A DNA stretch of 64,000 bases from Flavobacteriales bacterium (GTDB lineage: Bacteria; Bacteroidota; Bacteroidia; NS11-12g; UBA955). Within the stretch, counting starts at the first letter, position 1. Each line of letters begins with the position of its first letter. Below the pieces are notes generated by a model, which searched no databases, was not told the origin of the DNA, and saw only the letters and a list, made by a program, of their open reading frames with translations. The translations under genes were made by a program, and so were the position numbers. Of the stretch, positions 33,673 to 42,527 are shown piece after piece. The stretch is from positions 1-64,000 of the forward strand of contig CANMCY010000010.1 in assembly GCA_947496375.1 (NCBI GenBank), written 5' to 3'.

Positions 33673-34577
33673 GAATTTCTGTCATCTATATAGCCCTCTG
33701 TTTCATACTTGGATCCTGTATCAAGGAAATACCCTACAATAGGTCAGCACAAACCACAGCCAGCCATGCCGTACACTGCTTCATTACCCCGGATAGTATT
33801 ATTATCAGCGACTGCCGGCTTACCGCCCCCTTTGGCAGCAAAGATGCACCCGTAGCAGGGGCTGATTTCAGCATCCGTTATCCATCCGGTCAAATCATGG
33901 ACTCAAGCTTATACAGCGGCAATGGCTTGCATATTTTCAAAACCAACACGCTGCAATCGGGAGATTCCTTCATTTTCCGAGGTAATATACGTGGTCAGCA
34001 ATCATTTGAAATCCACAGCGCCATACCCAATGCCATTTCCATTCTGCAACTGGACACCAGCCGGCAAATCATACCCGGAATCGGACGTGCTTTTTCTGTG
34101 GCCGTAAGATTCAGTGACAACCCCGTAAACAATAACTTCTACCGCTGTTTCCTGTACAAAACTTCTTTCCGTTATGTATATGATTATACAGGCACTTTAT
34201 CAGATAGCTTTTTGAAGAAAGAAATCATTGCTTTGTTTTCCAATGAATTTCCGGTGGCTGAAAACGATTTTAATAACTACACCTCCCGTGAAGTGTTGTT
34301 TTCTGATGCCTCATTTAACGGGGTAAACAATAACATGGTATTTTATACATCAGATCCTCTTGTGAAAAACAAGCAGGAAAGGCCTGTAGGTATTGAATTT
34401 CATTTAGAAAACATTGACAAAAACCTCTTTAATTTTTACAATACCCGCAACGCCCATATATGGCAGCAACAGAGCATCAGCCAGCTGCCCGGCAGCATTA
34501 TTGGCAATATTCCGGGAATGTATGGGGTGATGGGTGGATATACAAAAGATTTTAACGTTGTAAATTTAAAAAGATAG
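33669..34577 (+). CDS. DUF4249 lipoprotein, partner of the TonB receptor
   Basis: 302 residues from a TTG start that overlaps the receptor stop (TTGA). Lipobox ILGSC (Cys at 17). DUF4249 pattern: HCFITPDSIIISDCRLTAPFGS, PVAGADFSIRYPSG, LQSGDSFIFRG, and a C-terminal GSIIGNIPGMYGVMGGY. These lipoproteins usually follow outer-membrane receptors of this type and may act as extracellular lids or ligand binders, analogous in position to SusD. Confidence 0.85.
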   Translation: MRISVIYIALCFILGSCIKEIPYNRSAQTTASHAVHCFITPDSIIISDCRLTAPFGSKDAPVAGADFSIRYPSGQIMDSSLYSGNGLHIFKTNTLQSGDSFIFRGNIRGQQSFEIHSAIPNAISILQLDTSRQIIPGIGRAFSVAVRFSDNPVNNNFYRCFLYKTSFRYVYDYTGTLSDSFLKKEIIALFSNEFPVAENDFNNYTSREVLFSDASFNGVNNNMVFYTSDPLVKNKQERPVGIEFHLENIDKNLFNFYNTRNAHIWQQQSISQLPGSIIGNIPGMYGVMGGYTKDFNVVNLKR

Positions 34578-34644
34578 GGGTTGGGGTTATTGCTTTGCGA
34601 TTTTTGGTACAGTTGTTGATATCATCTTGGTAAATTACAAAACC

Positions 34645-35058
34645 ATGAAAAAAATATTTACGCTCGGATTCGCTGCCATGGCCGCCACTGCCATGCTGGT
34701 AGCTGGTATTAAGCAAAACGACACCATCAAGTGGAACAAAACCACCCATGACTTTGGTACAGTTAAAATGGGGCCTCCTGCAGACGTGACTTTCACTTTC
34801 ACCAACAATGGCAAGGCACCTGTGGTTATTACTGCCGCTCAGCCCAGCTGTGGATGCACCACCCCTACCTACACCAAAACTCCCGTAATGCCCGGCAAAA
34901 CCGGTGAAGTAAAGGCAAGCTATGGTACTGAAGGCCGCCCCGGTTTCTTCCAGAAATCTGTGAAAGTTACTTTCGACAACGGCGCCACCACCGATCTTAC
35001 CATCACCGGAACCGTTTCTACAGAAAGCCCCGCCGGCAACGGAACCCAGCTCAAATAA
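34645..35058 (+). CDS. DUF1573 protein, copy 1
   Basis: 137 residues from the ATG at 34645 (a TTG at 34627 is less likely). Signal peptide MKKIFTLGFAAMAATAMLVAG, then the Ig-like DUF1573 domain: HDFGTVKMGPPADVTFTFTNNGKAPVVI, PSCGCTTPTYTKTPVMPGKTG, GFFQKSVKVTF. The CGCT motif is invariant in the family. Probably periplasmic or surface associated; role unknown. Confidence 0.92.
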   Translation: MKKIFTLGFAAMAATAMLVAGIKQNDTIKWNKTTHDFGTVKMGPPADVTFTFTNNGKAPVVITAAQPSCGCTTPTYTKTPVMPGKTGEVKASYGTEGRPGFFQKSVKVTFDNGATTDLTITGTVSTESPAGNGTQLK

Positions 35059-35079
35059 TTCATATAGTATAGAAGCGTT

Positions 35080-35508
35080 ATGAAAAAGTTCCTTTTCTCA
35101 CTCTTGTTTGCCGCCGCTTTCAGCAGCGCGGTTGCCCAGGATCAGCCCGCGGCAACCCCTGCAAGCAATGCCAAGGTAAAGTTTGAAACCATTTCACACA
35201 ATTTCGGCAGTGTTATTGAAGGCCAGATTGCCAAGTATGATTTCAAATTCACCAACACAGGCACCGAGCCGCTGATATTGAGCAATGTGCAGGCCAGCTG
35301 CGGTTGCACCTCACCCAAGTGGCCCCGCGAGCCCATCGCACCCGGTGCTTCGGCTGTGGTAACTGCTGAGTACAACAGTTCGGGCCGCCCCGGCAACTTT
35401 ACCAAAAACATTTTTGTGTATAGCAACGGCGGTGATGTAACCCTTACCATTACCGGTATTGTGGTGAAAGAACCAGAAAAACCCAAATCGGTTATTATTG
35501 GAAATTAA
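35080..35508 (+). CDS. DUF1573 protein, copy 2
   Basis: 142 residues. Signal peptide MKKFLFSLLFAAAFSSAVAQ, a short Ala/Pro/Gln-rich linker, then HNFGSVIEGQIAKYDFKFTNTGTEPLIL, ASCGCTSPKWPREPIAPGASA, RPGNFTKNIFVYSNGG. It lies 21 bp after copy 1 and probably arose by tandem duplication. A terminator follows it. Confidence 0.92.
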   Translation: MKKFLFSLLFAAAFSSAVAQDQPAATPASNAKVKFETISHNFGSVIEGQIAKYDFKFTNTGTEPLILSNVQASCGCTSPKWPREPIAPGASAVVTAEYNSSGRPGNFTKNIFVYSNGGDVTLTITGIVVKEPEKPKSVIIGN

Positions 35509-35515
35509 ATATTTT

Positions 35516-35542
35516 AAAGGCCGGTTTATCCGGCCTTTTTTT
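35516..35542 (+). terminator. Terminator after DUF1573 copy 2
   Basis: AAAGGCCGG...CCGGCCTTT stem with a 5-nt loop and seven T residues. It lies between copies 2 and 3, so copy 3 may be expressed separately or at a lower level. Confidence 0.85.
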
Positions 35543-35547
35543 ATACC

Positions 35548-35952
35548 ATGAAAAATGCTGTTTTACTCATGCTGCTATTGTGTTTTGGCTACACAGCCCA
35601 GGCACAGGAATCAGGCATACAAACGCTACAAGGCGATACCATACACTTCGGCACCTGCAACATGGGCGATACCATTGAGGCCGTTTTCAGGTTTCGCATT
35701 GAAGGCAGCGAAAAACTCATGATTCGGCAGGTGCACCCCGGCTGCCAGTGTACCGTGCCCCTATACCCCAAAGACAGCATGGCACCCGGTACCATCGATT
35801 CCATTGTGCTGGCATTGCACACAAGAAACCTGCATCCCGGGCCGGTTGAAAAATATGCCATCGTCATCAACACCGGGCCCGAAAAGATATTTTACATCTA
35901 CGGAGAAATCCTGGAAAACAAGGGTGTTGCGCCACGGCGTCGGAGGCTTTAG
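35548..35952 (+). CDS. DUF1573-like protein, copy 3 (diverged)
   Basis: 134 residues. Signal peptide MKNAVLLMLLLCFGYTAQAQ; domain with IHFGTCNMGDTIEAVFRFRIEGSEKLMI and HPGCQCTVPLYPKDSMAPG, so the usual CGCT is CQCT here. The C-terminal tail GVAPRRRRL is basic and unlike copies 1 and 2. The start is 6 bp after the terminator's T-run. Confidence 0.85.
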   Translation: MKNAVLLMLLLCFGYTAQAQESGIQTLQGDTIHFGTCNMGDTIEAVFRFRIEGSEKLMIRQVHPGCQCTVPLYPKDSMAPGTIDSIVLALHTRNLHPGPVEKYAIVINTGPEKIFYIYGEILENKGVAPRRRRL

Positions 35953-35972
35953 ATACGCGCGTTGGTGGGTCT

Positions 35973-36845
35973 TTACATATGGCGGGTTAAAAACACATCG
36001 CTAAACAGGCCCATGCTGCCGCCGGTATGCAAAAACACACCCTTGCCATCGGGTTTCAAATCACGCAACGCCCACAGGGCCTTGCCCGTATAGACGGGAT
36101 CAAACAAAATGCCCGTTTGTGCTATCGCATATTTCACAAAATCCATCAATGGTTCCGTGGTTTTGGCATAGCCACCAAAGGCATAGCCATCCAGCACTTC
36201 CACCACATCCGCAAAACCCGCATCCTGTATCAGCCGGCGCTGTTCTTCGGAATTGTTCAAAACCGCCACCGCCAACACACGCGTGTGATACCCACATGCT
36301 TTTATGCCTGTGGCAAGTCCTATGGCCGTAGTGGCCGTAGCCGATGCATGCAAGATATAATCGGGAGCAAATGGCAAACCCTGCACCACACGCGCCACAC
36401 CGGGCCATGCCGCCGGGCCTGCGCCCCCTTCATCAATAAAATAGGCCGTTGCATCCTGCCCAAAATGACTTTCAAACAAACCCCTTTTATTGCGGTAATC
36501 CTCCCTAGAAACAGGTATCAGCTGCATGCCAAACAGCCGCGCCGCGGCGAGGTAATGATTGTGGATGGGCTCATCTGCCCGTAAAAATGCGGTGGTCTTA
36601 AACCCTCTGATGGCCCCGACTGCGGCGGTTGCCAGCAGGTGGTTGCTGTAGGCACCGCCAAACGTAACCAGGTGTTGCTTGCCTTCCTGTGCAGCCAACA
36701 GTAAGTGATGTTGCAGCTTGCGCCATTTGTTGCCGCTCACCAGCGGATGAATCAGGTCGTCTCGCTGAATATGCACATCCCCCTCAATACACGCTATTTT
36801 CAGAGGTTGCAGGGGTGCATGCAATTTCTCAAATTCCGCACTCAC
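35973..36845 (-). CDS. PLP-dependent D-cysteine desulfhydrase / ACC deaminase-like enzyme
   Basis: 290 residues, fold-type II PLP enzyme. PLP lysine is Lys40 in VSGNKWRKL; the substrate loop is TFGGAYSNHLLATA; near the C-terminus FLHTGGSMGLF. The family includes D-cysteine desulfhydrase and 1-aminocyclopropane-1-carboxylate deaminase, which cannot be separated safely by eye. It starts 4 bp inside the M1 aminopeptidase stop region (36842), so the two are co-transcribed. Confidence 0.87.
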   Translation of the reverse strand: MSAEFEKLHAPLQPLKIACIEGDVHIQRDDLIHPLVSGNKWRKLQHHLLLAAQEGKQHLVTFGGAYSNHLLATAAVGAIRGFKTTAFLRADEPIHNHYLAAARLFGMQLIPVSREDYRNKRGLFESHFGQDATAYFIDEGGAGPAAWPGVARVVQGLPFAPDYILHASATATTAIGLATGIKACGYHTRVLAVAVLNNSEEQRRLIQDAGFADVVEVLDGYAFGGYAKTTEPLMDFVKYAIAQTGILFDPVYTGKALWALRDLKPDGKGVFLHTGGSMGLFSDVFLTRHM

Positions 36846-38695
36846 TTGGGATTTGCATTAGCAATGATTTCTTCGATGCTGCCTGAAGCCACGGCGTGGT
36901 AACCTTTACGGGCTTCGCTGAAAATCTGCTCCGCCAATGCCTTGCCCTTGGCGGTTTTCACGAGGTTCTTGTAAATGGGCAGCAAAAATTTCCTTCTCCC
37001 CACCGATTTCAGGAATACCGCCATATCGGGGTAAGCGGTTTCATACCCATTTTTCACCGAAAGGGTGTACCAGTCGCAGGCAATTTCGGCATTGCCAATG
37101 CCGGTAAATGTAAAGGCCTTATCCAGCGCCGCCATCTCCTCCACAGACAACGCAGGCAACCCCCGCAGCAAATGCAGCCAGTGGTGGGTGCTGTAGTCTT
37201 TGGTATGAATATCCGCGGGGTTGCGGCTTTTTGTATAGGTTACAATATCCGTTTCCACGCGTTGCAGTTCCTTGCTCTTCACCACAGGTGCATCCTTGGG
37301 CAATCCGGTGCCGTAGATCCACGCATTCAGGTCTATCTGCCCGGGATGCTTATTGAGCAGTTTTTCGTTTAGATAGGCGATAAAACGCGTGGTGTTCATG
37401 GTCTGGAAGGCATGCGTTTTGAAATAGTCATTCAAAAAGGCATCCCAGGCGGGGCGTCCCACCACTTCCTCAATGCGGCGCAGAAAAAAGCGGCCTTTTT
37501 CGTAGGCAATGTCGGTAACACCATCGTCGGGGTTGCGGCCATCGAGGTTCAGAAACAGCTTGGTTTCGTCAGGGGTGGTTTGCATGAAATCATCGAGGGT
37601 GTGCTGCAGTTCCCCACGGCCAATCTCTGCCAGCATTTCGGCATAATCACGGCCGTAAATTTTTTCCATGATGCGCTGCTCGAAATACACGGTAAAGCCC
37701 TCATTCAGCCAGAAGTCGCTCCAGGTTTCGTTCGTAACCAGGTTGCCGCTCCAGCTATGCGCCAGTTCGTGCGCTACCAGACTCACCAGGCTGCGGTCGC
37801 CGGCAATGATGGTGGGTGTGGCAAAGGTGAGCACCGGATTTTCCATGCCGCCAAACGGAAAGCTCGGGGGCAATACCAGTACATCATAGCGGCCCCAGGC
37901 ATAGGGCCCGTAGAGCGCTTCGGCGCTGTCTATCATGCTTTGCATGTCGGCCAGTTCCCACACCGATTTCTTCAGCATACCCGGCTCGGCATACACGCCA
38001 CTGTTGCGCCCCAGCGTGGTAAACTCCACATCGCCCACCGCCAGCGCCATCAGGTAGCTTGGAATGGGTTTGGTCTGTTTAAATGTGTATTTGCCTTCAG
38101 CGTTTTTGCTGGTGGGGTTTTCGGCACTCATCATGGCCATTAGGTGGGGCGGCACTTCGATGCTGGCATCGTAGGTAAAGCGCACAGCCGGGCAATCCTG
38201 CAGGGGAATCCAGGTGCGGGCCAGAATGGCCTGGCTTTGCGAGAATAAAAACGGGTTCTTTTTGTCGTGGGTTTGTTCGGGCGACAGCCATTGCAGGGCT
38301 TCCGATTCTGGGGTGGTGTGGTAGGCCACAGACACTTCCCTGGTATTTTTTTCTATGGGAATGATGAGGGCTGCGCCAAGTACGGTGTCATCCGGGCCAA
38401 TTTCAAACGAAACTTCTTTGATTTTCCCATTCGCATCGGTCACAGCCACATGATCCACCTTCAGGGTTTTATGGTCCAGGATAATGTGCGAGGCCCCGGC
38501 TGTATTCTCAATTTGCAGGGTAGCGGAGCCCCAGAGTTCTTTTTTGCTGAAATCCACCTTCAGGTGTAAGCTTAGGTGCTTCAGTTTCACCTCTGCATAA
38601 TTGGAAAAGCTATGGTTTTTAACGGTCATTTTCTTGGGTTTAGGGGTGGTGCAGGCCAGCAGGCAAAGCACGGAAAGCGACAACAGAAATTTCAC
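36842..38695 (-). CDS. M1 family aminopeptidase lipoprotein (LTA4H-like)
   Basis: 617 residues. Lipobox LCLLAC (Cys15), so predicted membrane anchored. N-terminal saddle domain, then GGMEN (substrate amino-terminus binding) and the zinc motif HELAHSWSGNLVTNETWSDFWLNEGFTVY (about 305-333). The C-terminal armadillo-like domain resembles leukotriene A4 hydrolase. It probably cleaves N-terminal residues from peptides in the periplasm, complementing the S46 dipeptidase. The upstream gene-free region (38696-38879) is AT-rich. Confidence 0.93.
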   Translation of the reverse strand: MKFLLSLSVLCLLACTTPKPKKMTVKNHSFSNYAEVKLKHLSLHLKVDFSKKELWGSATLQIENTAGASHIILDHKTLKVDHVAVTDANGKIKEVSFEIGPDDTVLGAALIIPIEKNTREVSVAYHTTPESEALQWLSPEQTHDKKNPFLFSQSQAILARTWIPLQDCPAVRFTYDASIEVPPHLMAMMSAENPTSKNAEGKYTFKQTKPIPSYLMALAVGDVEFTTLGRNSGVYAEPGMLKKSVWELADMQSMIDSAEALYGPYAWGRYDVLVLPPSFPFGGMENPVLTFATPTIIAGDRSLVSLVAHELAHSWSGNLVTNETWSDFWLNEGFTVYFEQRIMEKIYGRDYAEMLAEIGRGELQHTLDDFMQTTPDETKLFLNLDGRNPDDGVTDIAYEKGRFFLRRIEEVVGRPAWDAFLNDYFKTHAFQTMNTTRFIAYLNEKLLNKHPGQIDLNAWIYGTGLPKDAPVVKSKELQRVETDIVTYTKSRNPADIHTKDYSTHHWLHLLRGLPALSVEEMAALDKAFTFTGIGNAEIACDWYTLSVKNGYETAYPDMAVFLKSVGRRKFLLPIYKNLVKTAKGKALAEQIFSEARKGYHAVASGSIEEIIANANPK

Positions 38696-38879
38696 CCTAC
38701 AAATGTGGGGAAGGAATGGGGAAATAAAAAGTTTTGGTATTTTGGTTTTGTTTGTTATTTTTGTACGATTTTATGCTACTTTTAAAACTCGCTGCATAAT
38801 TGAACAATAAATTAAGTTATCAGCAAATAAGTGAAAATAATCTAGTTACCAACAATATAAAAACATATAAAGAAACCAG

Positions 38880-40175
38880 ATGAACATATATAAAGAGTGG
38901 GGGTTTTATGAAAGTCCATTTAACACAAGTGCACTTCAATCTAATGAAAATGGCATGTCTCTTCTTGTGGGTCGAGACACAGAAATAGGACAAATATTAA
39001 GAAGACTGTTTACACCAACAGCTTCAGTTACTATTGAAGGATTAAATGGTGTAGGAAAAACAAGTTTAGTTAATGTTTCACTGTTTAAGGCTTATCAAAA
39101 TTTTTTTGATGAAGAGACTACATCTTTATTTATTCCTTGTGGTAAAACATTTCAAATCACAGCTGAAACAACTGTAGATGAGTTTGTGTCAAATCTTTAT
39201 TTAGAAATAGCTCAAACACTAATAAGACGTTCAGAAGAACTAAAAAATCTTGGATTCAATCTGCCTAGCAACTCAATAAGTATTGATAAATGGCTAAACT
39301 CCACACATGTAACTACTTGGCAAGCCACATTAGGCCCAATGGGTGGAGGAAAAAATATTGAGACCAATACAACTAATGGATTTACAGAGAGTGGATTTAA
39401 AGTTCAAATCGACAATTGGTTAAAAGAAATCTTCCCAAACGAAGAAAATGGGGCTGTCGTTTGTATAATAGATAATCTGGAGCTTTTAGAGACTTCTGAA
39501 CAGGCAAAAAGACAATTGGAAAGGCTACGAGATGAAATTTTCAATTTAACAGGCATAAGATGGGTTATGTGTGGTTCATTAGGTATAGTAAAAAGTGTCG
39601 CATCAACCCCACGACTCGAAGGATATCTTCACAATCCAATTGAAATATCCTCAGTAAAACGTCAATTTATTAAGAACTTATTTGAAAAAAGAATAAAATA
39701 TTTTTCAACTGATACTAATCAAACTGGATATTTGCCATTAACAATTGATGATATTGATTTTCTTTATGAAGTTTTAAATGAAAATTTAAGAAACACAATC
39801 CATTACTGCGACCAATATTGTTTGTATTTTGTCGATAAAGGTATAACAGCGAAAACAAATAGTGATAAATCCAAATTCTTTTTGAGTTGGTTGCAAGGAG
39901 AGGCTGACTCAATAATGTCTTCAGTTGAAGGTCAACTTCGTCCTAGGGCTTTAAAACTATTTAATGACATAATTACTCATGGTGGTATTTTCTCTCCAAG
40001 CGATTTTGAAAAGTTTGAATTCAACAGTGTTGCTGCCTTAAGACCTCAAGTTTTAGAATTAGAGCGAGTAGCACTGCTTTCTAGCACAATAGATGAATCA
40101 GATAATAGAAGAAAAACAATTCAGGTGACCCCAAAAGGTTGGCTTACTAGCTTTGCTTTAAGACAGAAGAAATAA
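38880..40175 (+). CDS. AAA/ORC-like ATPase in AT-rich accessory stretch
   Basis: 431 residues. N-terminus MNIYKEWGFYESPF leads into LLVGRDTEIGQILRRLF and Walker A GLNGVGKTS (about 54-62); Walker B is VVCIIDNLEL (about 195-205); GIRWVMCGSLGIV is sensor-like. The C-terminal region (RPRALKLFNDIITHGGIFSPSDFEKF...LERVALLSS...QVTPKGW) looks like a winged helix. The architecture resembles Orc1/Cdc6-STAND type ATPases often found in mobile or defence loci. Strong AT bias in codon choice compared with the M1 gene upstream suggests transfer. No partner is recognisable next to it. Confidence 0.7.
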   Translation: MNIYKEWGFYESPFNTSALQSNENGMSLLVGRDTEIGQILRRLFTPTASVTIEGLNGVGKTSLVNVSLFKAYQNFFDEETTSLFIPCGKTFQITAETTVDEFVSNLYLEIAQTLIRRSEELKNLGFNLPSNSISIDKWLNSTHVTTWQATLGPMGGGKNIETNTTNGFTESGFKVQIDNWLKEIFPNEENGAVVCIIDNLELLETSEQAKRQLERLRDEIFNLTGIRWVMCGSLGIVKSVASTPRLEGYLHNPIEISSVKRQFIKNLFEKRIKYFSTDTNQTGYLPLTIDDIDFLYEVLNENLRNTIHYCDQYCLYFVDKGITAKTNSDKSKFFLSWLQGEADSIMSSVEGQLRPRALKLFNDIITHGGIFSPSDFEKFEFNSVAALRPQVLELERVALLSSTIDESDNRRKTIQVTPKGWLTSFALRQKK

Positions 40176-40297
40176 AATTGTTTCATAATTAAAATATCCT
40201 CCTAATTTAGTTGGAAATGTTATTTTAAGCACTTTTAGAAAAGTTTTTTATCTGTATATTAAAAGCTATATATTTTTTAAGTTTTAATAAATATAAA

Positions 40298-40906
40298 ATG
40301 AATATAATCTGGATTAACACCGAAAATGGAGAAGATAAGATTATTGCCATAAGCAATGAAAAGATTCTTAAGGCAAATCCCAAAACAGAGAAGATTGAAC
40401 TATGTATAACTGATATTAAAAATGATATCGTCAACAAGGATGTATTTGGCATTCCCTTATCTTACATCAAATCAATACAACTGCAGGAAAACAAAAAATA
40501 TATACAGGTATTCTACGGTCAGGATTCCGAAGAATATTTAAGAATTAATGATGATGCAAAAAGAAAAGAGATATTTGAATATTTCAAAGACAATATATCT
40601 TCAACAGAATACAGAATTGAAGCCTTTAACAATACAAAGTCGGCGAAAAAACCTTTGATTGCAATAGTTATTGTTATTGTCCTATTTATATGGACATTGT
40701 CTGTGGCATCTGGGGTAGAATCAGGCAAAGAATATGAAGTACTAGGAAATAAAAGATCCATAGCATCTTTTGTTCTGGCTATAGCACAATTCGGAACAAT
40801 AAAAATAACCCTTGCTTTTTTATTACTGCTCGGATTAACTACCCGTAAATTTATGAGAAATATTCATAACAATACCAATATTTATATTATTGAAATTATT
40901 AGATAG
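40298..40906 (+). CDS. Unrecognised membrane protein
   Basis: 202 residues. The N-terminal 120 residues are a soluble, Lys/Ile-rich domain with alternating strands (IIWINTENGEDKIIAISNEKILKANP, IQLQENKKYIQVFYG). Two hydrophobic segments follow (PLIAIVIVIVLFIWTLSVASG about 125-145; IKITLAFLLLLGLT about 168-181). I recognise no family. AT-rich like the ATPase upstream, but with a 122-bp gap, so co-transcription is uncertain. Confidence 0.6.
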   Translation: MNIIWINTENGEDKIIAISNEKILKANPKTEKIELCITDIKNDIVNKDVFGIPLSYIKSIQLQENKKYIQVFYGQDSEEYLRINDDAKRKEIFEYFKDNISSTEYRIEAFNNTKSAKKPLIAIVIVIVLFIWTLSVASGVESGKEYEVLGNKRSIASFVLAIAQFGTIKITLAFLLLLGLTTRKFMRNIHNNTNIYIIEIIR

Positions 40907-40910
40907 CCCC

Positions 40911-40954
40911 CCTTGCCCATAGGGTGGGGTTTAAACCCCACCCTATGGGCAAGG
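40911..40954. repeat. Left REP-like palindrome of the RAYT unit
   Basis: Perfect 22+22-bp inverted repeat centred on TTTAAA, beginning 36 bp before the transposase ATG. It shares a 22-bp central core (centre GGGGTTTAAACCCC) with the right palindrome; the outer arms (CCTTGCCCATA...) differ. Confidence 0.9.
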
Positions 40955-40989
40955 ACAAGACCACCACCATTTCAACAAGCATTCTCATC

Positions 40990-41451
40990 ATGTCTAAATC
41001 GTATTATACAATCTGGATTCACGCCATTTGGTCCACCAAATACCGGTTGCCATTGATACAACCGCATTTTGAAGATAAAATTCATGATTTTATAAGAGAA
41101 CAATTGCGTCAAATGGGTTGTCCGGTTAGGATTATCAACGGCATGCCCGACCATGTTCATTGCCTGTTTTTGTTAAATCCACAAAAAACTATAGTTGAGG
41201 TAATCAAACATATCAAAGGCAGCAGCGCTCATTTTGTGAACGAACAAGAACTAATGGATATAAAATTTGCCTGGCAGACGGGCTATGCGGCATTTTCTGT
41301 TTCGGCATCGGGAGTTGAACCGGTATTCCAATACATTAAAAACCAAAAAACCCATCATCAAAAGAATAATTTCCAGGAGGAATATGATGAGTTTATTAAA
41401 TTATACAATGCCGAGAAGCATCAACCCTCGCCCCCATCGGGTGGGGTTTAA
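40990..41451 (+). CDS. RAYT/IS200-IS605-like Y1 transposase
   Basis: 153 residues from the ATG at 40990; the frame is open further upstream through the left palindrome but that part encodes no family sequence. HUH motif in MPDHVHCLF (His55, His57); catalytic Tyr115 in VFQYIKNQKTHH, as in the Y1_Tnp family. Length fits an intact enzyme. The stop codon TAA (41449-41451) lies in the TTTAAA centre of the right palindrome. No tnpB or accessory gene is present. Domesticated REP-associated transposases cut palindromic single-stranded DNA. Confidence 0.9.
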   Translation: MSKSYYTIWIHAIWSTKYRLPLIQPHFEDKIHDFIREQLRQMGCPVRIINGMPDHVHCLFLLNPQKTIVEVIKHIKGSSAHFVNEQELMDIKFAWQTGYAAFSVSASGVEPVFQYIKNQKTHHQKNNFQEEYDEFIKLYNAEKHQPSPPSGGV

Positions 41452-41464
41452 ACCCCACCCGATG
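41435..41464. repeat. Right REP-like palindrome of the RAYT unit
   Basis: Perfect 15+15-bp inverted repeat centred on TTTAAA, with the same 22-bp core as the left copy and a different flank (CATC/GATG). It contains the transposase stop codon. Confidence 0.9.
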
Positions 41465-41553
41465 AGGACGATGAGGCATCGAAGCCCCACAATTACAACA
41501 AATTTTTATTCATTTAATATCTATTCCTTATTTTCACAAAAAAATAGGACTAT

Positions 41554-42387
41554 ATGCGCAAATACCTTTACAATGAAAAACTCCTACTCATCATTATTTT
41601 ATTGAATGTAGGCGTCATTTATTTTCACACCTTCGATCTATTTAAACCCTATTATCTGCTTCTCGACTATCTGGATGTATTATTTACAGGAATATTTTTA
41701 TGCGAAATATCCGTCAAAATATATGACCAGAAAGGGAAAAATAAATTGAAATATTATCTAAAAGATGCGTGGAATAAAATAGACTTTTTCTCTGTGCTGC
41801 TGGCATTGCCCAGCGTTGGGGTATTGTTTTCACACCACTTCGAATATTTTGCCGGATTTACTGCCTTGCGAACACTCAGGGTTTTTAAATTCCTAAGAAT
41901 TATTGAATATATCCCCAATGGAAAAAGAATTAGCAAACAGGTATTCAAAGCCCTAAAATCCATTTCATTTATCATTTTTGCCTTTGTGGTTTATTCCACC
42001 ATCATTTCTATTATTTCTGTAAGCTTATTTAAAAATGTGGCACCCAAATATTTTCACGATGCTTTCGATGCATTTTTTACCATTTTTAAAATATTTAGCG
42101 GCGATGGATTCTCTGACGTAGTAGCTGAAATTTCGAACAATTGTTCGGGGCCTTTTTTATATTTTACCAAATTCTATTTTGTATTTATTGTTTTCACCGG
42201 TAGCATACTGGGACTGTCTCTCATCAATTCTATTTTCATTGATCAAATGACCCAAATGGAAGAACAAATTGAAGAAAAAGAGCGCATGGCCATAGAAGAT
42301 GTAAGAAGCGAAATAAAAACACTGCAGGAGCAGAACAGACAACTGATGGAGCAGGTGAAAATACTGGTGAATAAAAAGGAAATGTAA
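41554..42387 (+). CDS. Voltage-gated-type ion channel (single 6-TM subunit)
   Basis: 277 residues. Six hydrophobic segments; S4-like helix with basic residues every third position (Arg106, Arg109, Lys112, Arg115 in TALRTLRVFKFLRII). The pore loop reads FKIFSGDGFSD (about 178-188), neither the potassium TVGYG nor the NaChBac-type LESW filter. A C-terminal heptad-rich segment (about 228-275, MEEQIEEKERMAIEDV...) should form the four-helix coiled coil of bacterial tetrameric channels. Ion selectivity cannot be assigned; cations are likely given the Asp. Confidence 0.85.
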   Translation: MRKYLYNEKLLLIIILLNVGVIYFHTFDLFKPYYLLLDYLDVLFTGIFLCEISVKIYDQKGKNKLKYYLKDAWNKIDFFSVLLALPSVGVLFSHHFEYFAGFTALRTLRVFKFLRIIEYIPNGKRISKQVFKALKSISFIIFAFVVYSTIISIISVSLFKNVAPKYFHDAFDAFFTIFKIFSGDGFSDVVAEISNNCSGPFLYFTKFYFVFIVFTGSILGLSLINSIFIDQMTQMEEQIEEKERMAIEDVRSEIKTLQEQNRQLMEQVKILVNKKEM

Positions 42388-42527
42388 TATCTCACTCCGG
42401 TTGTCGGCGTTCGCCGCCCATTGCAGCATAGGATTTTCCCGATACCTAAAACAGAATTCCGCTTCTCTATACTGCGCCACAACAAACAAAGGTGAATTTT
42501 GTAGTTACCATTTCACGCACTACCTCC

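Noticed and set aside
40924-40989. Longer RAYT protein starting within the left palindrome
   Set aside because: The 22 added residues translate the palindrome and are not part of the Y1 domain; ATG at 40990 is the natural start.
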